A stretch of 64,000 bases of DNA from Streptomyces sp. P9-A4 (GTDB lineage: Bacteria; Actinomycetota; Actinomycetes; Streptomycetales; Streptomycetaceae). A model generated the notes under the pieces. The model was not told where the DNA came from, made no database searches, and saw nothing but the letters and a program-made list of their open reading frames with translations. A program made the translations under genes and the position numbers. Below, piece after piece: positions 39,519 through 46,517 of this stretch. Location: contig NZ_JAZIFY010000001.1 in NCBI RefSeq assembly GCF_036634195.1, forward strand, positions 3,482,501 to 3,546,500. Reading direction: 5' to 3'. How positions within the stretch are numbered: the first letter of the stretch is position 1; every line of letters starts with the position of its first letter.

Positions 39519-40293
39519 GGGGGGTCACCTTCCACCAGGGCAGGAGCCGGTTCTCGGTGGGTACCGGCGGGCGGTTGCCGGCGGCGGTGCCGGGAGCGGC
39601 GATGGGCATCGTGACGACCCGAAGCTGAACGAAGTCGAACGTGTCGCCACCGTGGCGGGCGGCGAAGCGTTCCGCGACGATATTGCGCAGGTACTTCTGC
39701 ATCATCACCGCCCGTTCCGAGCGTGCCGTGTCGCTTCCTCCGTGCGTCTCGACATAGGAGCTCCAGGCGCGGCGCAAAAGGTTCTGAGCCGTGTGGCTCG
39801 GAAATGCGTTGTGGTCGACTGCGGCATTGTCCACGGCGGCCAGGTCGAACCAGGGGCTCACTCGTAGCGATCCGTCGGAGGCCGTTTGTGCAGTTCTCGC
39901 CAGGACCTTCCGGTTGAAGGAATCGGGGTCCGGTGCGAAAAGTCGCCAATTCTGCTCGAAAAGGGGGTACACCCATCCGTTGACCTGTGGGCTGTACCGC
40001 TTCGATACGGGGTTGGAGGGGGCTACGTGAAGAAACACCATGACGACATGGACCAGCGTGGTCACCAGACACAGGGCCACGGCCGTGCGCAGCCCCGCTC
40101 TCAGTGCGCGTACCCTCATGGGCCGTCTGTCCGGCGGGGTCGCTCTGTCGTGTTCTGGTTCTGGTGGCAGGGGGGCCGGATCGGAACCGGACTGCTGAGG
40201 TTCCCGCACGGCCGCTGTTTCGATTCCGCTCGACACCGCCCACCCTGTCCTTCGCGTATGCGCTGCTCGCGCCTGAGTCTCTGCGTCTCTCAC
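39508..40293 (-). CDS. DUF5819 family membrane protein
   Basis: A protein of up to 261 residues. One membrane helix (LRTAVALCLVTTLVHVVMVFLHVAP) is followed by an exported domain with conserved aromatic positions (PLFEQNWRLFAPDP, SERAVMMQKYLRNIVAERF). This is the DUF5819 pattern. The N-terminal 58 residues before the helix are polar and poorly supported; an in-frame ATG giving MRVRALRAGL is a credible shorter start. It is coupled to the HTTM gene. The ice-binding-domain protein gene lies upstream, about 80 bp away, on the same strand. Confidence 0.75.
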   Translation of the reverse strand: MRDAETQARAAHTRRTGWAVSSGIETAAVREPQQSGSDPAPLPPEPEHDRATPPDRRPMRVRALRAGLRTAVALCLVTTLVHVVMVFLHVAPSNPVSKRYSPQVNGWVYPLFEQNWRLFAPDPDSFNRKVLARTAQTASDGSLRVSPWFDLAAVDNAAVDHNAFPSHTAQNLLRRAWSSYVETHGGSDTARSERAVMMQKYLRNIVAERFAARHGGDTFDFVQLRVVTMPIAAPGTAAGNRPPVPTENRLLPWWKVTPHGN

Positions 40294-40370
40294 CGGCGGC
40301 GCACGACGGAACCACTGAGGATTCCGCCGCGCGCCGTCATCCGATGAACGGTCTTGATACGGCCTGCTGC

Positions 40371-41741
40371 TCAGCCCTCGTGGACCGCGGGCTTGTCGGC
40401 GTAGCCGTAGTGCCCGTCAGCCTGGTCGCCGTAGTCGCCGTGCTCGCCGTGCTCGCCGTGCTCCGGCTTGCCGGGCCCCTCGTCGTGCCCGTGCTCCGGC
40501 CCACCGTGCTCGGGCTTGCCGCCGTGCTCCGGCCCACCGTGCTCGGGCTTGCCGCCGTGCTCCGGCCCACCGTGCTCGGGCTTGCCGCCGTGGTCCGGCC
40601 CACCGTGGTCCGGCCCACCGTGGTCCGGCTTGCCGCCGTTCCCGCCGGCGACGTTCCCGCCGGTGATGGAGCCGCCGGTCGTGTTCCCAGCGCTGTTGCC
40701 CGACGTGTTACCGCCAGTGGTGTTCCCGGCGGTGTTGCCCACGGTGTTCCCGGAGGTGTTGCCCGCGATGTTCCCCGAGGTGCCGCCGCCCACCAGGTTG
40801 ACGCTGGGCCCGCCGATGAGGGTGCCGCCGATCAGACCCAGAGTCGTACCCGTCGTCGCCCCGGTGGTCCCTCCGGTCGTCGTACCGGTCGTCGTACCGG
40901 TCGTCGTCCCCGTCGTCGCGCCGGTCGTCGTACCGGTCGTCGTCCCCGCCGTCGTACCGGTCGTCGTACCGGTCGTCGTACCGCCGGTGGCGCACCCGCC
41001 GAGGAAGATCCTGTTGTTGTTGAGCGTCACCTCGCCGTTGCGGGCCAGCGCCCTGCCCTCGACGCTCGCCCCCTGGTTCACGAAGATCGAGGTCAGCGCC
41101 ATGATGGTGCCCACGAAGGTGGAGGTGGTGCCGAGGGTCGCCGAACTCCCGATCTGCCAGTAGACATTGCACGGCGAAGCGCCGTTGGTGAGGAGGATCC
41201 TGCTGTTGGATGCCGTCGTCAGGGCTTCGGGAATCTGGAACACCCAGACCGCGTTGGGGTTTCCCCCGGCGTTCAGGATCAGGTCACCGGTGAGGCCGAC
41301 ACCGGATGTGGCCCTGTGGACGCCGGGAAGCAGCTCCTGACCCCCGCCGATCCCTGCAGCGAGCGGGAAGTCCGGCGCCTGGCCCGTGAGTTGGCCGGCC
41401 GCGTTGTTGTACGCCACGATCAGATCGCTCTTGGCCTGGGCGGCCGCGGCGTCCGCGGGATGCACAGCGCCGAGTACCAGGCCGGGCGGGAAGCCGGTGA
41501 TGGCCGGGTTCGGGTGCGTCCCGAGGTCGTGGTCGAGCACTGAGTTGCCGGTGTTGGTGACTCCCTGCCCTGCCAGGACGGAGTAGCTGGCGGTCGTGCC
41601 CAGAGGAACGGGCGTCGCGATGGCAAGTGCCTGCGTCGACGTGACGGCGACCATGGCGGCGGCAACTGCTGTGGCGAGGGCCGAGGCCAGCCCGCCGGAC
41701 AGAATACGACGCTGAGTCGTTCGAGGGATGTGCAGCTTCAT
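40371..41741 (-). CDS. Secreted DUF3494 (ice-binding-like) protein with Thr/Gly and His-rich repeats
   Basis: A 456-residue protein. A signal peptide (GGLASALATAVAAAMVAVTS, ending ALA) leads to a DUF3494 beta-solenoid domain of about 190 residues (VPLGTTASYSVLAGQGVTNTG, NAVWVFQIPEALTTASNSRI). Then come three low-complexity blocks: TTTGTTTG repeats (12-15-bp units), SGN/AGN repeats, and a tail of GKPEHGGPEHGG units rich in His, Asp and Glu. DUF3494 proteins bind ice in cold-adapted microbes, but many actinobacterial ones are adhesion-like surface proteins. The His/acid tail suggests metal binding. It shares orientation with DUF5819/HTTM. Confidence 0.85.
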   Translation of the reverse strand: MKLHIPRTTQRRILSGGLASALATAVAAAMVAVTSTQALAIATPVPLGTTASYSVLAGQGVTNTGNSVLDHDLGTHPNPAITGFPPGLVLGAVHPADAAAAQAKSDLIVAYNNAAGQLTGQAPDFPLAAGIGGGQELLPGVHRATSGVGLTGDLILNAGGNPNAVWVFQIPEALTTASNSRILLTNGASPCNVYWQIGSSATLGTTSTFVGTIMALTSIFVNQGASVEGRALARNGEVTLNNNRIFLGGCATGGTTTGTTTGTTAGTTTGTTTGATTGTTTGTTTGTTTGGTTGATTGTTLGLIGGTLIGGPSVNLVGGGTSGNIAGNTSGNTVGNTAGNTTGGNTSGNSAGNTTGGSITGGNVAGGNGGKPDHGGPDHGGPDHGGKPEHGGPEHGGKPEHGGPEHGGKPEHGGPEHGHDEGPGKPEHGEHGEHGDYGDQADGHYGYADKPAVHEG

Positions 41742-42384
41742 CAAGAGGCCATTTTCTGTGGGGGGCCATGGCACATGCCGGGCCTACGGATCACCCGGGG
41801 CGCCTTCTAGCTGTGGCCGCATATTACGCATGAAAATTCGCGCACCCGTACCGGGCGAAAACGAGGAGGGGGATGAATATAAAAACATTCAACACCGCGG
41901 GGCGTGATGAAAATACGCAATCCCGCACCGCCGACGATTCGGAACGTCGCCGGATGAGTGAAATTCGATCAGTTCACACGAAGCGGCACCGCACACCTGT
42001 CCTGAAACCGACCCCGATGTGAACACGGATGTACGCCGACTGGGTCGATTCAGGACCGCTGCGGCATGGGCGTGGCGCGTCCGGGGCGAAAAACGCAAGG
42101 AGGCGCGGCATCAGCGGCGGGTTCTTCCCGGTGCCGGCCGCGGGTGAAGGAGCAGCGGTTCCGGGGCATCGTCGCAGCCCGGCGCGTCGCCCTCGGGGTT
42201 TCAGGACGCGTAGAGCTTGATGGCGTCGGTGATGAAGTGCCGGTTCTGCTCCGGGGCGAGGGCCAGCGCCCGGGTCGACGAGATGCTGGTCGGTGTCGCC
42301 GTACGGCCATGTAGCCGTCGCCCCGCAGGAGTTCGAGAACACTTGTAAACGTGCCCCGATCCCCCGGAGTGATTCCAGATCCCT
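41742..42384. other. Long intergenic region with gene debris
   Basis: No intact gene. It is AT-richer than its surroundings near 41.82-41.95 kb. On the minus strand at about 42.2-42.3 kb a frame ends in APEQNRHFITDAIKLYAS and a stop, which looks like the C-terminus of a lost gene of unknown type. Confidence 0.4.
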
Positions 42385-42411
42385 GTGTGCAGGACGGTCC
42401 TCTTGCGGGTG

Positions 42412-43230
42412 GTTACTTCCCCTAGGGGACAGCCCTACCGTGGACTCTGCGCCCGGGGAGTGATCTACGTGCTGGTAGGGATTTCTGGCCGTGCGGATCC
42501 GCCTCGGCATCGACAGCGGCCAGGAGGCCGACCGGTCCGGTGCGGTGGGGACCCTCGGCGAGCAGCCGGTCGGCCGGGCTCTGCTGTGGGCGCTGGTGGT
42601 GGCGCTGGCGGCGATGGCGGTGTGGCGGCTGTGTGAGGCGGCGTTCGGGCAGACGGTGGAGGGTGGGAAGAAGTGGTCCCGGCGTCTGGGTTCTTTGGGG
42701 ACGGCGGTGTTCTACGCCGTGATCTGTGTCGGCGTGGTGCAGACGGCGCTGGTCGGCGGTTCCTCCGGAGGCCGCCCCGGTGACGAGACGTCGAAGGAGT
42801 ACACCGCCAGGGTGCTGGACTGGCCGGGCGGCCGGGTGAGCGTCGGCGCGTTCGGGGTCGTCCTGATCGTCGTGGGCGTGGTGATCCTGATGCGCAGCCT
42901 GATCCGGAAGTTCGAGAAGAATCTCCGGACGGACGAGATGAGCCCGGCGACCCGGCGGGTCGTAGCGATACTGGGCATCGTCGGCGGCGCGGCGTGGTCG
43001 CGGCCGGGGCCGGCCCATCCGTCCTGCTGGCCGCCGTGCGGTACGACCCCAGCCAGGCCAAAGGACTGGACGAGACCCTGCGCTCGTTCGCCGCGACCCC
43101 GCAGGGCCCGCCCTGCTGATCGCCGCCGCTGTGGGCCTCCTGCTGTTCGGCCTCTACTCGTTCTGCGAAGCCCGCTGGCGCAAGGCCGCCGAGCACGGGA
43201 CTCCGGCGGAACAGCCGACCGGGGCCGCGG
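42412..43230 (+). pseudogene. DUF1206 membrane protein gene with several frameshifts
   Basis: The DUF1206 layout can be followed through four frame segments. They are YRGLCARGVIYVLVGI (N-terminus), then SGQEADRSGAVGTLGEQPVG to WRLCEAAFGQ and LGSLGTAVFYAVICVG in another frame, then LLAAVRYDPSQAKGLDETL back in the first frame, then ALLIAAAVGLLLFGLYSFCEARWRK in a third. At least three indels separate them. The intact protein would be a six-helix membrane protein of about 270 residues. Its decay suggests cassette 4 is not fully under selection. Confidence 0.75.
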
Positions 43231-43363
43231 GCCCGGGGACACGTCCCGATGCGCCCTGGCAAGAGGAACTCATCCGGCGGCGTGGGACCCCGACGATCAG
43301 CAGGCAGAACAGTCCTTCGGCGACCGCGCCGATGATGCCCAGCACGATCGCGGCAATGACGAC

Positions 43364-43413
43364 CGTGCCCCATCCGTGCCCTTCGGAACGGTGAACTGCG
43401 GTCGACACGGGTA
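43364..43413. repeat. Arm-like motif before att copy 5
   Basis: GTGCCCCATCCGTGCCCTTC then CGGTGAACTGCGGTCGACAC, 81 bp before the att core. It is nearly identical to the motif at copy 6. Confidence 0.7.
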
Positions 43414-43493
43414 TCGACAGACCACCGAAAGGAGCCGCAAGCAGGGGTGTTTCCCCAGGTCAGGCACCTCGTGATCGGCGCCGGCCACGGTGA

Positions 43494-43571
43494 TTCCCAA
43501 GCTTATAGCGCGGGTTCGATTCCCGTCATCCGCTCTTCTGCGAAGCCACAGGTCAGAGACCTGGGGCTTCG
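43494..43571 (+). repeat. att copy 5 (tRNA-Gly 3' half plus hairpin)
   Basis: The core 43494-43535 is identical to the tRNA; the hairpin at 43541-43571 has one mismatch. Confidence 0.92.
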
Positions 43572-43639
43572 TCGTTTTCCAAACGACGTCGGCTCCTTCT
43601 CCCCAGGGCCCCGGGGAGAGTCGCGTTCGCCCGGTTTGA

Positions 43640-44926
43640 TCATGGAATCCCGTGGAGGGTGAGCGTGGCTGCGGGGTGCGTGTGGGCTCGTCGGCCGCTG
43701 GCGATGTTGGCCCATCCGGAGCGGTGGAGGGTGGCGCGGGCAAGGTCGCGCAGGGCGCTCATGACGGCGGGGGTGCGATGCCTGTGGATTTGACTGGCGT
43801 CTTCGGCGAAGGTCACGTCTTTCGTCCAGTGGACGGTGTTCTCGATGATCCAGTGGCCGCGCACCCAGGCAGCGATCTCAGCGGGAGACGCCTGGTGGGC
43901 CGCGAGATCGGTGACGGCGTAGACAGTCTCGGTCTGCCACTTCGATGTACCGATTCGGCGGCGTTTGCGGTGGATGCGAACAACCTGGCGGGCATGGGGG
44001 AACAGCAGACCGTTCACGCTCACCACCTTCACCTCGCGGACCTCCTCACGGCCGTGTCCGCGGTCGCGGGACTGATCGAGGACCGGTACCTGCTTCCAGG
44101 GCAGTTTGGTCAACTGGCGGGCCAGGGTGGGCTGGTTGTTCTTCACCGACAGCAGGTAGTGGGCCTGGCGGTCCTCGACGAGGTAGCGAGCGTGGCTCGT
44201 CTGGGCGTGCAGGGCGTCGACGGTGACGATGGAGGCGGTCAGGTCCTGACCATCGAGGGTGTCCAGCAGCGGAGCGAACTCGGGTATCTCGTTCGTCTTC
44301 GCACCGATGTCGCGCAGAGCGGCGGTCAACGCATCGTGGTGGCGCACTGCGGACAGGACGAAGACACGGCTGCCGTCCGCGCGGACCGCTCCGCGCAGGC
44401 ATTTTCCGTCCACGGCGAAGGCCGTACGACGTGGTTGCGGCGGGTCCGTCTCGTGCTGGGCGGTGCGGTGGACGCGGCGCTGTTCGCGCTCTACGGTCCC
44501 GTCCGGGGTTGTTGCGGATATCGGGCGGGCCTGGAGTGTGGTGAGCCTGGTGAAACCGGCGGCGGTGAGTAGCGCGGGGTCGACGCGGGCGAATACATCG
44601 CGCGGGGTGCGCTCGCCCGGAGCCTTGAACCGGCCGGTCAAGGGATCGAAGGGGCAGCCCAGCCGGGCCAGGACATCCTGGTCACAGCGGCGTACCCACT
44701 CGGCAATGGCGGTCAGGGAGTTGTGCCCGGCGCTGGTGAGTGCACATACGCCGACCGCGAGCAGCGTTGCCAGCCGGAACCGCACCCCGCGCGGATTCCT
44801 CGGATCTGGCACCTGAGCCAGTGCGTCGAGCAGACCGGACGGCACCACCGCCTCGGACCGTGACGCCCCGGACTCGACCTGTGGCAGGTGCAGAGCGGAC
44901 GGAACAGATGATGGTGCAACGAGCAC
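43640..44926 (-). CDS. ISAs1-family transposase
   Basis: A DDE transposase of 428 residues. The N-terminal domain has DPRNPRGVRFRLATLLAVGVCAL, the ISAs1/H-repeat signature. The catalytic core shows AFAVDGKCLRGAV (first Asp), IVTVDALHAQTSHARYL (second Asp), and RGHWIIENTVHWTKDVTFAEDAS (Glu). All are present, so it is probably active. The stop lies inside the left terminal repeat. The GTG at 44926, with AAGG five bases before it, avoids overlap with the GNAT gene; a GTG at 44956 is also possible. Confidence 0.9.
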   Translation of the reverse strand: MLVAPSSVPSALHLPQVESGASRSEAVVPSGLLDALAQVPDPRNPRGVRFRLATLLAVGVCALTSAGHNSLTAIAEWVRRCDQDVLARLGCPFDPLTGRFKAPGERTPRDVFARVDPALLTAAGFTRLTTLQARPISATTPDGTVEREQRRVHRTAQHETDPPQPRRTAFAVDGKCLRGAVRADGSRVFVLSAVRHHDALTAALRDIGAKTNEIPEFAPLLDTLDGQDLTASIVTVDALHAQTSHARYLVEDRQAHYLLSVKNNQPTLARQLTKLPWKQVPVLDQSRDRGHGREEVREVKVVSVNGLLFPHARQVVRIHRKRRRIGTSKWQTETVYAVTDLAAHQASPAEIAAWVRGHWIIENTVHWTKDVTFAEDASQIHRHRTPAVMSALRDLARATLHRSGWANIASGRRAHTHPAATLTLHGIP

Positions 44927-44933
44927 GGCGACC

Positions 44934-45434
44934 TTACCGGGACCGAACTGGTTCACCGGCCGGTGCGGTGAGTTCCTTGGTCATGAAGACGCGGCTGGTG
45001 CCCGGCGGATCGCAGGGCACCTCTCCCAGCCGCTTCCACCCGTGTTTCTGGTAGAAGCCGGGGGCCTGGAAGGTGATCGTGTAGAGCACGGCCGTGCGGC
45101 AGCCACGGGCACGGGCCTCATCCTCGGCCTGCCGGAGGATCTCTGTTCCCAGCCCGCTGCCACGCAGCCGGGGCGGCAGGTAGAAGAGGTCGAGGAAGAA
45201 CAGCCCGAGCGAGGTACGCCCGGTCAGTCCGCCGACCACCTGGTGGGTATCGGGATCACGGACCAGGACGGCCAGAGGTCTGCGGTCGGCGATTCCCGTG
45301 TGTTCGATGTTGAAGCGGTCCAGCGCGTCGGAGATTGCCGCGGCGTCCTCCGGGTTGGGGGCGTCGGTGAGCATGCAGTCCGGCTGGGGGGCGGGCTGGC
45401 GGGAAACGGTGACGGCAGCATCGGACGCAGGCAT
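44934..45434 (-). CDS. GNAT N-acetyltransferase (transposon passenger)
   Basis: A 166-residue acetyltransferase. The acetyl-CoA loop is PRLRGSGLGTEILRQAEDEA and the C-terminal strand includes TFQAPGFYQKHGWKRLGEV. It is more like stand-alone small-molecule GNATs than ribosomal-protein acetyltransferases; the substrate is unknown. It lies a few bases before the transposase and divergent from the ArsR gene, all inside the ISAs1 ends, so it moves with the element. Confidence 0.85.
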   Translation of the reverse strand: MPASDAAVTVSRQPAPQPDCMLTDAPNPEDAAAISDALDRFNIEHTGIADRRPLAVLVRDPDTHQVVGGLTGRTSLGLFFLDLFYLPPRLRGSGLGTEILRQAEDEARARGCRTAVLYTITFQAPGFYQKHGWKRLGEVPCDPPGTSRVFMTKELTAPAGEPVRSR

Positions 45435-45543
45435 GGTTGCTCCAGTACGTGAGCGGATGCGGGTGCGGGGCCGGTGAGCCCGGCGCACGGGCCGACGCTA
45501 GGACGGGGACGCTTCGACGGACGTCGAAGGGACGTCGGCGACA

Positions 45544-46272
45544 ATGGGCACCGTGGACATTCAGCGCGCAGGCCAGGACGTGGGTGTGGACCTGGCGGGC
45601 GTGGCCAAACTGGTGGCCGACGGCACCCGGGCCGCCTTCTGCCTCGCGCTGCTCGACGGCCGGGCCTGGACGGCGAACGAGCTCGCGCGCTATGCCGGAG
45701 TCGCACCGTCCACTGCGACCTCGCACCTGAACCTGCTCGTAAACGGCGGACTCCTCGTCGAGGAGCGGCACGGACGCCACCGCTACGTACGGGTGGCCGA
45801 CCGCAGAGTGATCGAACTGATCGAGAGCCTTGCCGCGCTGGCCCCGAAGCACAGCGCCCCACCACGCTCGCTGTCGGCCTCCGGCCGGCAGCAGGCACTG
45901 GCCCGCGCCCGGCTGTGCTACGACCATTTGGCCGGAACCACCGCTCTGGCCATCACCGACGCGATGGTCGAACGCGGACTCCTGGAGTGGGGACCTGAGC
46001 CGGGCCTGACTGGCAAGGGCGCCCTCTGGCTTGCCGAGGTCGGCATCACGGTACCCGCCGGCTCACGCCGGCCACCGGTGCGCGCATGCCTCGACTGGAC
46101 CGAGCGCCGTCCCCACCTGGCCGGCGCTGTGGGCGCCGCCCTGTCCGCCCACGCACTCGCCACCGGGTGGATGACGCGCATCGGCACCACCCGCGCCCTC
46201 CTCGTGACACCCGCCGGCCGCCGGGCACTGCACGACCACCTCGGCCTGCCAACAGCTGAGCTCTGCTCCTGA
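45544..46272 (+). CDS. ArsR-type HTH regulator (transposon passenger)
   Basis: A 242-residue protein. The winged HTH reads LARYAGVAPSTATSHLNLLVNGGLLVEERHGRHRYVRV, typical ArsR/SmtB. It has an unusually long C-terminal extension (about 130 residues) with a second DNA-binding-like segment near the end (TTRALLVTPAGRRALHDHLG). There is no obvious metal-binding CxC motif. It is divergent from the GNAT gene and probably controls it. Confidence 0.85.
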   Translation: MGTVDIQRAGQDVGVDLAGVAKLVADGTRAAFCLALLDGRAWTANELARYAGVAPSTATSHLNLLVNGGLLVEERHGRHRYVRVADRRVIELIESLAALAPKHSAPPRSLSASGRQQALARARLCYDHLAGTTALAITDAMVERGLLEWGPEPGLTGKGALWLAEVGITVPAGSRRPPVRACLDWTERRPHLAGAVGAALSAHALATGWMTRIGTTRALLVTPAGRRALHDHLGLPTAELCS

Positions 46273-46517
46273 ACCGGACCTGACCGGGCCACACCGACGC
46301 GTGATCAAGCCGGGCGAACAGGACTCTCCCCGGGGCCCTGTCCTTCTCCCAGGCTCACTCGTTCGGCTGGTCGACGCATCCATCTTCGATGATTCGCGGT
46401 GTCCGCCTGGAGAATTCCATACGGGCCGTTCTCGCGATGCGGTGTCTCGTCACCGAGCGCTCACGACGCGAACGGCTCCTGTCGGCATGGCAGTCGTTGT
46501 CCTGGTGGAGGGTTTCG

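Larger units (their letters stand above)
43604..46340. mobile_element. ISAs1-family transposon carrying GNAT and ArsR genes
   Basis: Terminal inverted repeats of 39 bp (43604-43642 and 46302-46340, three mismatches) start with CAGGGCCCCGGGG. A perfect 10-bp duplication, TCCTTCTCCC, flanks it at 43594-43603 and 46341-46350. The 2,737-bp element holds the transposase, a GNAT gene and an ArsR-type gene. Ordinary ISAs1 members are about 1.2-1.4 kb with one gene, so the passengers are unusual. Intact ends and clean duplication point to a recent insertion, about 180 bp before the terpene synthase start. Confidence 0.9.

Noticed and set aside
40493..40640. 36-bp direct repeats resembling a CRISPR array
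   Set aside because: The units are contiguous with no spacers, in frame, and encode GKPEHGGPEHGG within the ice-binding-domain protein.
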